Assembly (NCBI GenBank): GCA_021234155.1
Contig: JAJEKV010000052.1
Span: 805,933-869,932, forward strand
Source of the DNA: Isoetes taiwanensis
Lineage: Eukaryota > Streptophyta > Lycopodiopsida > Isoetales > Isoetaceae
Reading direction: 5' to 3'
Length of the DNA stretch: 64,000 bases
The position numbers and the translations under genes were made by a program. A model generated the notes under the pieces. That model worked only from the letters and a program-made list of their open reading frames with translations, did no database searches and was not told the origin of the DNA. Below, one piece after another: positions 23,940 to 35,949 of the stretch. Position 1 is the stretch's first letter; each line of letters opens with the position of its first letter.

Positions 23940-24670
23940 TTGAATAAGTCACAGTTTAGACCGAAATAGAAGAGTTTGGAAGTCCATGGCACATGTGAGA
24001 AAGGATCTGAGGAAAGGTTGCCACCACAAACCTTCTGAGGAAATTTGCGGTGGAAGGGGCTATGCTGATAAGCTTTTATCTGAATGACGTTACAAGATTT
24101 GAGAGGTTTACTAAGGCCTTTAAGTGCACATTATGTGCCTCATAAGCACAAATGCCGGCAAATTCGGACCTTTACAGGTTAGAAGCGGAAAATTTATGTC
24201 GATTCAGGGCTACCTTTGATGAGTTCATCGCAGCTTAATTTGTATGTACCGAGGGGATAATAATGAATGAAAAGAGGCGATTGGAGGGCTACATTGGAAG
24301 GATTGGCTACATCATTAAGCGAATGGTTAAGGCCATAGACCCAAAATGATTCTGAGAGAACGCAGAGGCTAGGCAGTGAGCCTCGAGGAGGACTACACCA
24401 AAAGACGATATGCGTCACATATGACCCGCGCTTGAGTCCACACCTTACCAACCCGCTCGCCAAGTCAAGGGGCCCTCTCGTGAGAACTCATATGGCGCGA
24501 GGAGAAAGTCACCTTCAACATGCCCAACAAGCAGGACTGTGCCGGCCCAGAGGGAAGTTCACATCTCTTGGTCCCCATTCCCCAAAGAGGCGAGGATGAT
24601 TCACCCATGAGATAAGGCATATTCTGGTGTATCTCTGACACGGGCACTACATCTTGAGAATTGCCCTTAT
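23940..24670 (+). pseudogene. Probable gag remnant of chromovirus 1
   Basis: The interval between the 5' LTR and the protease/RT region is where Gag is expected. Near 24630-24670 three overlapping phases together spell a decayed zinc-knuckle-like string (TGHYILR, then NCP after a shift), which resembles the Gly-His part of a CCHC finger. Its first two cysteines are not clean. Position and this partial motif are the whole case. Confidence 0.35.
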
Positions 24671-25064
24671 GTCACTGGCTGCCTTACATTTGGCCATGGT
24701 AGATCTTGATTGGGGCCGATCTGAGTCTACACTACACAATGAAGCGGGGAGGCTCAGGTACATTGCATTTAATTACCATATCCTTGCGACCATTGAAGCA
24801 GAAGCAATCAAGAATCGACTAGTTATTTCCACCATAGGTCAAGTAGGCGACAAAACCCTTTATAATTCGATGGATCTGGGTGAGTACATAATTTTGCTTC
24901 TCTAGAATGGCCCGGGTATTCGCGGCTTGAAACGGGATCTACGACCCGGAAGCGCATACTTTAGCGGTGGTAGATCAGGACATACCCATAAGTAGTCGCA
25001 TTAACAGCAAGATCACGATTACGGGTGCACGGTTACCATGGGTCTTGAGATAATGGATATTAGC

Positions 25065-26170
25065 AGAAGTATGATCTTATTGTTGGTATAGATTCTTTGG
25101 CATCACATAAAGCCAATATATTTGCGAAGCGGAAGTTGCGCTAGCTGGCTAAGGCGGCGTAACTATAAAGGTGACTCCTTAAACCCCATTATGCGATCTA
25201 TCACCCATCGGTGATTACATAAAGCTATACGTAAAGATAAGTTTACTTTGCATTAGTAGGCTTGCCTCATTGAGTGGATGCTAAGGAAGCCCGAGTAGTT
25301 GATACCTTCTTGGGAAGGATTTGCAATCTTCTCGGGGAATTTTAGCAGTCTTTTTCGGATGAGATCAAAGGCTTCCTCCTTTTAGAGGTAGAATGTGAAT
25401 AGCTTTCTGGGCGGTACTAAACCTGCAGTAGTATGTGCAGTCCCCGAGGTTGTGAGCTTAGAGCAGCAGGAACTCTTTGGGCTGATTTCTACATTAGAGC
25501 CTAGTGTTTGCGCCCTTTGAAACTCCTATCCTTTTTGTTAGGAAAGGATGGCTCCTTGAGGATATTAATGTATTGGCTATAGGCTGACTCCAGCCGGCAC
25601 CATTAAATCCTTCTTTGCTGAGGATGATCCTAATGGACGATTGCAAGGGGCCAAACCTCAAAAGGTGATTCGCTCCGGATAGCCATCAAATAAGGATTAA
25701 GGAGGAGGGACGTTACTTAAATATGCCTTTTCGCACTAGATATGGGCATTATGAGTTTACGTTATGCCTTTTGGATTAACTAATGCCCCCAAGCGTTTAT
25801 CACAGTTCAATGAATGATGTCTTGGGCAATGCTGGATGATTTTGTTTATTTATTTTCTTTGTGACATTCTCATCTATAGTAAAACCACCGGAGGAGCATA
25901 GAAACATCAACCGGTTGGCCTTGGAAAAGCTAAGGCGTCACTTGACTCTTTGCCAAGTTCTCTAAGTGCAAGTTTCTTTTAGCTCAAGATTGGATTATTT
26001 GGGACATGTATACTGTGTGAAGGGTGCGACAAATCCGGCCGAGATAGAGGCGGTGAGAAATGGCCTATTCGGAGGTAATGTTTAGAAGTCAAGAAGTTTT
26101 ACTAGGGTGGCGGATAATATCAGAAATTTGTGATTTTTAAGATTGCGGCACCTCTTACTAATCTTACAAA
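25065..26170 (+). pseudogene. Ty3/Gypsy protease end and reverse transcriptase remnant (chromovirus 1)
   Basis: The motif DLIVGIDSLASHKANI at 25072-25120 is the family's conserved segment between protease and RT. It is followed by PPFRGR (near 25374), PILFVRK (about 25525), a TRYGHYEF-type segment giving the pre-catalytic block near 25735-25790, and DDFVYLFLCDILIYS at 25835-25880 around the active-site region. LFAKFSKCKF follows near 25955. Order and spacing match Ty3/Gypsy RT, the enzyme that copies element RNA into cDNA. At least ten frameshifts and stops make it non-functional. RNase H follows directly. Confidence 0.85.
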
Positions 26171-26670
26171 GCATGAGAAGGTAAAGGATTGGATTGAACA
26201 TTGTTGGAAAACAAGGTTGAGGGAAGCTTCAGTGACAAAAAGATGCTTTAGCGTCGTACAGTCCTTACATTACCCGACCACGAAAAGGATAAGCTAGTGG
26301 CTTAGCGGATGCGGTAAGATTACTCTTTGGTGGAACCTAATCACGAGAGGGAGGTTGGCCTGCCTATGACTCAAAGAAAATAGATGAGGCGGACGGTGAT
26401 ATCACTACCATGATCCAAAATTGCTAGCGGATTTGTCGTGCTTTCTGCCGGATATGGAACCTACCTTCTTGGTAGAAGATTTCGATTGGATCGGATCATC
26501 AAAGTCTCAGTTATTTATCCACCAATAAATCTCAATCTCCGTCGGAGAAGATGGATGGAATTTACGGAGGAGTATGACTTTGAGATTATGTACTATAAGC
26601 ACAGGAAGCACAATGTGGTTCTTGGATGCATTGTCCGCGCCATCCTTAGTAACCCGAACCCATTGTAATG
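26170..26670 (+). pseudogene. Ty3/Gypsy RNase H remnant (chromovirus 1)
   Basis: After a connection segment (LTNLTKHEK near 26157) come TLPDHEK-like sequence near 26268 and AYDSKKIDE-like sequence near 26365. An open frame at 26438-26668 then carries RRRRWMEFTEEYDFEIMYY at about 26535-26590. That last motif is the hallmark of the RNase H C-terminus in plant Ty3/Gypsy elements, where it precedes the ADALSR-type end; here the end is replaced by frameshifted sequence. RNase H removes the RNA strand during reverse transcription. Confidence 0.85.
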
Positions 26671-26959
26671 CAATTTCTACACTCGCAGGTGAGTTTGAAG
26701 CAGATAGAAACGGAGACCTTGGCCACGGATCAGGGGTCAGAGTGATATTTGGGAGCAGTTTGGCTAAAGAGCTCGCGGAATAAAGAATTAGGCTTTCCGT
26801 TCATATGCTAAGAAAGAAGCGATTGTTATATTACAAGGATAAGTTGTACAGCGTAGAGACTTGGGAATGCGTAAACTCATTCTTGGCACACACCATGATC
26901 CTATAGGCTGAGCTTGAGGTTTATGAAGACCTACTTTTGGAATTAAGCTCCGGCTATTT

Positions 26960-27665
26960 AAGGCCTTCTATGAAAAAAGATATTGCTGCGATACATTAAG
27001 CAGTATCAAGTGTATTATTTGGACGGAACAATTAAGGACTCAGGAGGATTCTTGGCCGGATTGGATGTACTTGAAATGCTAAGTGGGAAGTGATAACCAT
27101 GGACTTCATTGTGGGCCTTCCATTACTCTCGTGGATATGATGCGTTGATGGTAGTAGTCGACAAGGTGTAGAAATATGGCTCATTCTTGCCATGTCGTTA
27201 CCACGGATCATTAGCCGATACGGCTTCCTATTTACGAAAGGAATCTTGGGGTTGCAGGAATGCCCACGAGTTATTGTCTCAAATGAGATCCCAAATTCGT
27301 GGTATTGCGGTTTCTTTGCCACCATCAGACCAAGCTTTGCTATGCAGAGTCTGATATCATCATAAGCGAGATGGTGGGCCGAGCGTGCCAATGTGACTAT
27401 AGAGATATCTTTGCGAGTTATGTGTAGATGGCAATCACGATTAGGTGACTATATTTATAGAGTGGAATTACGCTTCTACTTGGCGGCGGGGAGTCTTCGA
27501 ATATATCTCCCTTTAGCGATAAATTGCTTGGTTATCAATATAGCACTCCGGAACACATGGCATGGCAGATTTCTAAAGTGGGAGTTTCGGCAACTCCTCT
27601 TGGAAATACAAGCTCTGGTCGAGGATTCGTGGTTACCTAGCCATTGCGGTTACGGAAAAGTGTAA
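26960..27665 (+). pseudogene. Ty3/Gypsy integrase remnant (chromovirus 1)
   Basis: WEVITMDFIVGLPLLSRGYD (about 27087-27148), then ALMVVVDKV, is the conserved start of the DDE/D core including the first Asp. The second block (an NEIPNSW-like match to the family's DRD-PKF segment) is near 27280-27300. The GQT-E region is too damaged to read. A segment like FIEWNYA occurs near 27450-27470. The integrase inserts cDNA into the genome; this copy is broken in many places. Confidence 0.8.
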
Positions 27666-27949
27666 GCAGGTAAGCCGCGAGGACCCCGCAGGTCTTCCAG
27701 TGCAGGTGAATCGGTTTGGCTTAGATTAAGGTAAAACAAGCCAAGCTTAGATTGGTAGCGAAAGCTAGCACCCGAGATGGGCTGGGCTGTTCGGAATCAG
27801 TGGTGGGGAGCAAGCATATGCGTCTTTGGATTTGCCACACCAGCGAAGATCCACAAGGTGCTCTTGAGTCTTCTAAGCGGCACACGGTCCAGCGAGATCT
27901 TGGGTACACCCTACGCAGGATAGCCAGAAGAGCATTTTAAAATATAGTG

Positions 27950-28130
27950 CACAGCTCTTCTTGATCGAGCATATAGCGGTGAGGAGGACTCAAAATGTTG
28001 CAATACTTGGTCAAGTGGAAACACTTTACGGTGAGATACTAAATGGGTGATGAAGCTTGAGACCTTTGAGAAGCACTATCCAGGACTTCATCGCGAATCT
28101 CAAGGCGCACCATCAACGATACTATCAACC
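27950..28130 (+). pseudogene. Integrase chromodomain remnant (chromovirus 1)
   Basis: Overlapping phases give EEDSK, then KMLQYLVKWKHFTV at about 27992-28033, matching the core chromodomain strand QYLVKWKGY found at the C-terminus of chromovirus integrases. A further segment near 28080-28095 corresponds to the terminal helix. Chromodomains direct integration towards marked chromatin. The presence of this domain is what classes the element as a chromovirus. Confidence 0.75.
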
Positions 28131-28134
28131 CCGC

Positions 28135-28760
28135 TCCGTATAGCTTAGAAAGGCAGTTCGTAGAATCGGTCGATGGGGGTAGATGCATAATAGTTAACAA
28201 CGATTACCCAGATGATGGATCACCTTACAGGTGTTCCTTGGGGCGTGGTGTCTCTTTGTCCAATGTGGACATGTGCGAGCTGCTTGTAAAGCATGTAGTT
28301 CATAGCGGCATTCATCTTGGCTATAATAGGAACTTGACCATTCTTTCGCGCGGTAGATTGCGAACCACTTAGGCATGATAGGTTCCAAATTTTCTTTTAT
28401 TTCTTATAGAACGGACCCTTCAACCACAACCTAATTATTTTATCTATATAAAGCGACATATTGACGTAATGCTTGGGGCCGATTGAAGCGTTTGTGACTG
28501 CCCATGTATAGAGATTCTTGATGGCAGGCACCGTTTTCATGGTCTTTACATGCTTAGTTCCTTATTGTTACCACTGCTATTTTGATATTGGACTTGGTCC
28601 TTGAACTTGTTACTTATGATAATCACTGAAATTTGCACTTGGGTGTATTGTTTTTAAACTTTGAGACATATATTATCTTGAAATAAAGAATTCGCTATGC
28701 ATAAATGTCATTTACATTTGTATCTAACCCCAATCTTTGAGGAACTGACTAATTCTAGGA
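28135..28760. other. Chromovirus 1 3' untranslated region
   Basis: Between the chromodomain and the 3' LTR. No plus-strand product recognised. The minus strand has a 64-codon open frame (28194-28388) with a stretch EWSSSYYSQDECRYELHALQ that I cannot assign. The rest is low-complexity T-rich DNA. Confidence 0.4.
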
Positions 28761-28764
28761 GGGA

Positions 28765-30400
28765 ATGCATTTCGTACTTTATAGGTATACGTATAAATAT
28801 ATTGACAACGTCACCATGTCTCATGGGGTATGAAAAGTAACCTAGGGGGTTGACCTAAGAGGATTAAAGTAGCTATGCTAATTTAATTAGTAGAGATAAC
28901 CTATAATTAGAATTAATATTTAAAAGGGATAATTAAGTTAATTATGGTTTGCAGGAAGGTGCCACCCGGCCAAAATCGATTGGCTAACATGAGTGATGCT
29001 AATTGGAGGCATCAAAGGTGGATCACTACCCCCATATAAATATAATGCGACGGGAGGAGTGGGCGCCACCTTTGGGAAATTTGGCGCCTACCTACAACCT
29101 TCCTACTTGACGGCGCCACGCCTGCGTACACGTAGCGAGCTTCGCGTCAGATCCCAAAGAAGATGGGGCGTAGCAATACTTGGTCAGCGAGGAACTTCGG
29201 GTAGGTGGCTAGTATAGGTTGATATTACAGGTGGCGCCCCTTTTGGGCACTTATTTGTGTTGTGCATGCATTCTCGTGTTTTACTCGTGGAACTAACCCT
29301 TGGTTGTAAAGGTAAGTTCTCTTTTATATTGATTACGGATTTTGCTCTCAAAGGATGGATTGATAGTTCTTTTGCATAGTCTTACTCACGGAAATGGGGG
29401 AAATAAGGGGTAGAGACCTCACAGGCCCATATATTGTAGTATGCTATCCCCAATAATGCGAGCTGTGCACAAGAGACCAGAGTGCATTGGATGCTATGGA
29501 ATGGCTTAGCACCAAACGGAACCACGGTGGTGCTTGAAGTGGGGGAATTAGGGTCTTGCCACGAACATAAAGGCTCACGAGACTCCTACGGTGGACTAGG
29601 CCTAATAAGCGGCCATTGAGCCTAGGCTGATCGAGGTAGGGTATGGAGTGCGACACTCCCACAAGGTGAGAGGGTGCTTGACCGCGCCCAGGGCATCCTG
29701 TACTTTGTGAAATGGAATTTAGAGGCCCGAGTAAGTCGGGTATTGTATAGATGCGGGGGTGTGATGCGGCCGTATTCTCTAGTCCACCCATGGAACCTTT
29801 GTGTGATCACGGAAGGGGCAGCTTCCCCAGGCACACCTCATCGAGACGGGGCTTCATGAACTGCAGTAGTAGGCTCGAGAAGGTGATACCTTGATGCAAG
29901 TGTCGGAAAGGCTATAGTGATGCTATAGCATGATTCGACTCATCGCAAAGTGTGCCTGGGAGGATGGAGTGGACAACCCTAGCCCAGATGTTCTATGCGA
30001 TATAGCGCCATGTTAAGATTAGGTCTCTTGATCTCTTGAGACCCTAGCCCGTCGGTCGATCCTCTTTGGAGTCGGGCAGGTAGAACCATGGGTTTGGGGT
30101 GTTTCTTAGGTTTAGATGCATATTCTTCTTGGTTGGTATTTGGATGGATGCGCCACCTTAGTGGTGGTTATTTATATGTGATTTATCTTTGTGTGCTAAC
30201 CTTGCCCTTGTATTCACGCTTCCTTTGACGTAGGAGCCCATTGAAAGCGTGGTAGAATGACCCCTTCGTGTCCTTCTTTTCGGGCATCATATTATAGATG
30301 TCAAGAATAGGCCGGAGAACCTGCTCACATGGGAGGGAAAGTCCCCATATGTGTATGCACGGTAGAGATTCGTATATGTTGAGGCGTCGCCTGCCCACGG
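28765..30400 (+). repeat. 3' LTR of chromovirus 1, with ~1.25 kb absent from the 5' LTR
   Basis: The first part (28771-29018) and the last part (about 30262-30400) align in order with the 5' LTR at 21615-22060. The middle 29019-30261 has no counterpart there. The extra block contains a TATA-like catataaatata near 29033, GC-rich ggcgcc repeats near 29070-29115, and no recognised gene. Either the 5' LTR lost it or something inserted in the 3' LTR. No TIR or target-site duplication was clear at its edges. Confidence 0.65.
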
Positions 30401-32970
30401 TAAGTGAATGAGGGAAAGTGAATCTTAGGGATGATGGACCGGTGACACCCTTGTCTTGTAAGTTAACTCTCATGTCGGTGAATTGGCGAGAAAGTGTCCA
30501 AAGCATCGGGTGGCATTGCATGTCACAGGGGTATATGTGAAGCGAGGATAACAGCGTCGCGGCATATATGAGTTGCGAGATTATGTGGTGCATCAATGAC
30601 GCCTCCCGTGCTCGATAGCCATTCTTCTAGGTGGTCCAATGCTTCTAGCCCAGGAAATGGGATAGAGGCAGCCACTGGCACCCCAATGCTACTAACAATG
30701 GGCTCCCCAGGCGGGTGTGAGGAGCGGCCAGGAGCAAACTCGTATAGTACGTATATAGCGTGCACTTGCAAATTAGGCCGGGGGTCCTAGGCGTCTCAAT
30801 GCGTCCCCAACTTATCAGGAGGCAGCGTGTCAAAGCCTTTGCGGAAATCCATAAAGCAGTCACAGTTAAAGGCGTTGATTAGGCTATCCTCTATGAGTGT
30901 TTGAGGTGAAGATATGGTCAATAGTAGAATCGCAGAGGCGAGAAGCCTGCACAGCGTGAGCATACTTCTCTCCATCCTGCCCCAAGAAATTAATGGAGTC
31001 GCTGCTCAAGAATCGTGAGCAACTTGGCAAAAGGCAGGCCACGACCATAATGAATTACGATAGTTACTTGTAGGCAAGGGGCATGGGGGTCCCACCTTTA
31101 TATATGGGCACAACTCTACTAGTAGTCCGGTCACGGGGAAGCCTTCTTGCAATGCCATTGAAGAGTCTTTGTGAGAAGCGCACCATTGAGGGGCGTACTC
31201 CAAGGAAGCTACACTTGCATATCATCAAATCTGCTTGCCTTCGGATTGGCGTTCGCGGGGCCCATTATGACATCCCCTTACGATGTGACGGTGCTGAGCA
31301 CGTCTGGCGAGAATCTTGGTGCTTGCGACTTTCCATTGGGTCATCACAATTTAGCGCAAGTATCTCACCCATTTATTCGGGGTAATATTTCACGTGAAAC
31401 GTCGCGGGGCTTACTCAAGATTGCTTTCTCCGGAAGGTCTAAATTTGGCGGTCTAGTAAAGACCAAACGCCTATTCTTTACGGTGCTCATGAGTACACAG
31501 CTTTCTTGGTCTTGAGAAGGCGGTATTGGCCGGACTGACTGGGCCGAATGGTGGTCAGAAGCACTTGGCGGGAACCCGTAGTTTAGCTCGGAGCATTAGG
31601 TCATCAGACGATGATTCTGCGGGGGAAGGTGGTTTGCGGCCCACATTGGATGTGAGGCGGCCTCTCCCAAAGCATCCCCTACCCTCGGAAGGGCGTTTGG
31701 GTGGTGAGTCTGTTGTTGGCAGAGATATTGAGGCTGCGGCATTCAGGTAGCTCATGCTCAAGCATCCTGCATAGGCCGTAGCATGATCATAGTCAGGGCC
31801 TTAGCCAGGTGGTACATGGGGTGTTGGGGCAATGGGTCTTTCGGTTAACTGCCAATCTATCTGCAAACAGTGATGGTGAGAATTACACTTCCTGCGTCGG
31901 CCACATCCGAACTTAGCGGAAGCGGTGATCAAGTGCTTAGGCATTGCTGCGTCTGCTAGCGCGTAATCCACCACGGTGCCACCCCACAGTTCTCACGTCT
32001 ACAAGTGGAAGCGGTTTGGAGGGCGACCCTTTGTGCCGACCATTGCAAATGACGGTCAAAGATCTTTGCCCGACAATAGCGTGCAGAAGCCCATCGCAGG
32101 TGTCTGGTACGTCATCGGCCCTTAGCCAAACCATCTACTGCGGGGTCCATTTGCAACACATCTCGACTAGAGGAACAAATTTGGGATCTATACCTTTGTC
32201 TTGGCGCATTGAAATCTCCAAGCAACATGACCTTGCCCAATTATGCGTAACTAACGTATGTCATCATATAGATCGACATAGGACTCACTGCTGTCCACAT
32301 CAAATGCGTGTGGTAAAAGTTGCTCGGCGTAGTAGGAAGTAGCAGCGCCACAAAGAGAACGCCATCGGCGATGCCTTTTCGTACCCACGGGTATCACATT
32401 GTACTGTCACGCGCTACCGCAGGGGGAGGCCAGGTGGGCCAAAATTTGTCTACGGTAGTAACCACCTTGATTCCTCCCGTGTCCTCGTTTTCGGTGCACT
32501 CATTGAAAATGAATGCTTGTGATATCTGGCAAATCGGTGCTTTGTGTCGGCAATATTCCCATGTTCCATGAGGAAGATAAAAGGTCCATGTCCATGGCGG
32601 CCGGAATTGAGGCGCCCCCTTACGCCATGGAAAGCCACGGCAATTCGGGATACCGCGAGCCGCGATCCCTATTTAGTAGCATGCATTGCCGCCGGTCGTG
32701 GTAGTGGTGGTCGGGGGCGGAAGATATGGATGCATCTTGGCTGGGGCCCCACGAGAGGACTTCAGTAGGAGTACTGCATCCTTTGTTTAGCGCTGAATTC
32801 CAGCATCCTTCCCGGACCGGCCGTACGCCCCTCCATACTTGGCGGTCCGACTTTGGCGACTCCGTAGCCAGGTCTCTTAGCTGTCTTTGGGGGTAAGTCG
32901 GTCCAGCGTCTGAGGCAATCCTTAAGTTGAATGCATTGACTTTCGCGATTGACCTTCTTCTTGAGAACAC
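30400..32970 (-). pseudogene. LINE (non-LTR retrotransposon) on the minus strand, damaged, lacking its 3' end
   Basis: Read on the minus strand. 32640-32450 matches the endonuclease start of the 57-62 kb LINE (METWEH-type segment). The motif LGDFNA lies at 32222-32205, the Mg-binding Asn block of the AP-like endonuclease. RT follows: VVPIYKGG near 31105, TIDHIF near 30920, DCFMDFRK at 30862-30834 (palm motif A), a QLIYA block near 30570 where the family has YADD, and DMRVNLQ near 30465. Frameshifts separate all blocks. The element stops near the end of the 3' LTR at 30400 and lacks the C-terminal ~1 kb. LINE copies usually lose their 5' end, so a later rearrangement is implied. Confidence 0.8.
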
Positions 32971-32974
32971 TTTT

Positions 32975-34820
32975 CGAACCGTAGATCATGCAGCTATGAC
33001 ATTTAGTATTGACCTCTGTCGATCCATGTCCACTAGCATGTCATTGTCTTGTTTGCTATTATTCTTGTGTTTGCCTTCAACCAATATTTCAGTTGTCATT
33101 TTTTATCTTTGATGTCATTGCTTTCATGTGGCTCGCATTCATACGGTTCTATTGCGCTCAGTCTGTTGCATAGGCAGTTTAACCTGCATTCAACGTTTCT
33201 CTTTTTTCTACATGTGGATGTCTGTTTGTGTCTCTATATTCTTTGCTGTTCTTTTGGTAGTTCTTCAATGTTTGTCATGATGGAGGTATTCACAAAGGCG
33301 ACAATCCCACCATATGTCATATATAAAATTTTTGGGGCATTCTTAATATAAGATCATGTGGTCATAAGGGAATTTGCCCACCTTGATAGAGTGCATTATA
33401 CAAAATATAGTCTTACGGCAGAGTCTTGGAGCCAAAAGGCACTGTTCTTGCATGAGCTTTTTCATTCCATTTATATGATTGCAATAATACCGCGTGTAGG
33501 TTATATTATCTGCCCTCACCAACTTAAGCACAAATTTGCTACATTATTCTGTGTTTGCCCATCTAGGTTCAAAAATTGTAATGCTTCAATAAGATTAGGC
33601 CAGTTGATTTCTCCCATGTTGAATGTTGCAAAAATGGTTGGCAGCCCTAGCTCTCAAGTCATCACTAGTGTGTCCTTTTTGACAACTTCTAATCTGTCCC
33701 GTGATGAGAAAATAGTGTTATGAGTGTATGACTTTGCATTACTAAGTTTCCTTAACCTTGCTGAATCTCTGATTATAAAATCTGCAGCAGTTTGGATGAA
33801 ACATTATCTGTTTACAGAATTACTTTGGCTTATTTTCCGCTAACTTCTCATTTATTTTGCAATCACAAAATCCCAACTTCAAATTCCAATTTCATCTATT
33901 TTGTATTATTAGAATCTGGTAATGGAGCATTATGAGGCATACCTTATGTCAGATAAGTTGTATGTTTATGACGCTGGTTTTTGTTCATATCTTGGGTGCT
34001 AGGGCGTTGTACACTAAGACCCACTGTATATTGCTTAGCATAAAGTTTGGCAATGCAAGTGCTTGACAATGAGGACCTATTAACCTATTTCTTCTCATTG
34101 ATGCTTGGAGGCTTAGAAAGGTCCTTGGAAAATCAAGTACATATGCAAAATCTGTACTTATATATTATGGAACGTAACAAATAATAAGTAAATGGACAAA
34201 ATAAGCACCTGATTCACAGAATTAATGAGTTTGCTGTTGATTTGCAATGATTTCTGATCACGTAGCTACCTTAATATGAATTTCACATCTCGGTAGAAAT
34301 TATTTCAATGAATGTTTCATAAAGTGGAAGGAAAATGAGCATGTTGAGAATTCTCGTTGCTGTTGTTGGCATCAATATATCATTCATGCTTATTCAAATG
34401 CCCGATCTTTGTTCTGGTAGCTCTTCCTCTTTGCACTATTTATTTTTTTATAAATTTTAATAACACAAATCTTCTACGCTGCAAAACCAAGTTTAAATTC
34501 TGGGGTGAACTTTCTGAAGATCTTCAGAGGTATAGTGCATACACACTTAACTTCAATTTTGTTTATTTTCATTATTGCTTATTATATCTAGAAATGTTGT
34601 ATTACACCAATTCAGCTAATGGCACATGTGTATTGTAAAAAAATTGTTGTTAAATATTAAGATCACAATGTATATGGCATGTTAAAACCTTAAATAAGGT
34701 TCCATTTAATTGTGTTAAAAATGTATTGTGTTAAAAATGTATTCAGAAAGTGGTTAATATGAGTGATGCTCGGCTCCTTTTGAGAAACACTACTTATTTG
34801 TAAACGGCAAATCCATGACC
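32975..34820. other. Unassigned AT-rich DNA
   Basis: Two plus-strand frames (33049-33351 and 33358-33723, 100 and 121 codons) are open but show no domain and have hydrophobic, Cys- and Phe-rich composition typical of T-rich DNA. A 16-bp tandem duplication (tgtgttaaaaatgtat) lies at 34711-34742. Confidence 0.45.
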
Positions 34821-34859
34821 CGGCTCGAACTTGTTGGAGGGTAAGAAGATCGATTAGTT

Positions 34860-35345
34860 AGCGGATGGAACTGCGAACACGAGTCGTCGCAGTGAACCTG
34901 AAGCGTCGTGGCGACTGCGGGGAGTACTGGGCGGCGCTTGCTTCCTTGGCAAGCTCACGGGACGGCTCTAAGCGAGGTCAAGGCCCATTCTGAGCACATC
35001 AACGTGTTAGCGGGGCGCCAATCTACCTGCGTTCCCGGTACGCCCAGAAAAAGCCCTTGATTCATTGCCTCCATTACATACGGTGCCCACCATCTTACGC
35101 GTCGAGGCAGGCGGGTGGATTAGGGAGCCAGCGGGGCCAGACTCTGTCCGTCCTTTGTCAAAAGGGTACCGTGGGGGATGAGTCTCACACTTTCGAGTTG
35201 CCAAGCATTGATCGGTCCGGTCGGATCGCTCCCTTGAAATCTGGCCGGACTTGCCCTACATTCGATTGAACACTTGTAGTCGATGCAGCTCTAGGGTCCT
35301 TACATTGATCTTGGATCTGCGAGCTCACCTTTGCCTTCAAATATA
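34860..35345 (+). pseudogene. LINE C-terminal/3' fragment, plus strand
   Basis: Aligns with 61900-62330 of the large LINE. Shared blocks are a HIN... segment near 34999, a gcccaccatctta segment near 35085, VGDESHTFEL near 35172 (VEDESHAFQA in the large copy), and ggatctgcgagctcaccttt near 35312. It is a 5'-truncated insertion, as is usual for LINEs, and carries only the last ~450 bases. It is the same family as the LINE at 30.4-33.0 kb but in opposite orientation. Confidence 0.75.
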
Positions 35346-35535
35346 TGTCGAATTGAATGAAGGGAAAAAATTAATCCACTTATGTGTTAAGAAACCAGAT
35401 GTAGAAAAAACATGCAAAATTTAGATGTTTTTAGAATTTAAAAGGGAATCTTTGAAATGCATTTTTCAAAAAAGTGCATTTGATTTCAAACGTTGTTAAT
35501 TAGAAAATTGCATTCAGACATTTCTAACACAAGTT

Positions 35536-35810
35536 ACGTGGGTTATAGCATGTTAGGGTGTGCCTATTCTGGCACATATCAGGAAGGTATCTAGGTAGTT
35601 AAAGATGATGACATTAGTTGGGTTCTTGCCATCTTGTTGACACAAAAAGTACCTCCTGGCATGTCACTATTACTACTCTTGAAGATAGCGCAATTAGTTT
35701 TAGTAAAAAGGGAATTTAATTTACTCTAAAATACAAATGTGTACTTGCATAAAAATACACAGAAAGTACACAATTGTGTTAAGCACATCCTAACATGCTA
35801 TAACCCACGT
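35536..35810. mobile_element. MITE-like element with 28-bp terminal inverted repeats
   Basis: Left end 35536-35563 (acgtgggttatagcatgtta plus 8 bases) and right end 35783-35810 are reverse complements with one mismatch in 28. The interior (about 220 bases) is AT-rich and has no coding capacity. A short internally unrelated segment between TIRs is the definition of a MITE. I could not identify a clear target-site duplication, so the superfamily is open. Confidence 0.75.
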
Positions 35811-35870
35811 CATCCCTTGCATGGTTAGTATTATTGTTGCATTTCATCTATACTTGCCAGGCTCAAGGGT

Positions 35871-35898
35871 GCATTCTCGACTCGTGAGTCGAGAATGC
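35871..35898. repeat. Perfect 13-bp hairpin with 2-base loop
   Basis: The arm gcattctcgactc is followed by gt and then gagtcgagaatgc. It could extrude as a cruciform, or be the scar of a DNA transposon end. No poly-T follows, so a terminator role is not indicated. Confidence 0.7.
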
Positions 35899-35949
35899 CT
35901 CCTGGCCTAGCGCACTCTCTCCTAACCCAATGGAGCTCATGAGTAAGTA

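Noticed and set aside
33049-33723. Two adjacent open frames of 100 and 121 codons as possible genes
   Set aside because: No domain, no splice logic, no repeat support; hydrophobic and Cys-rich composition fits T-rich noncoding DNA.
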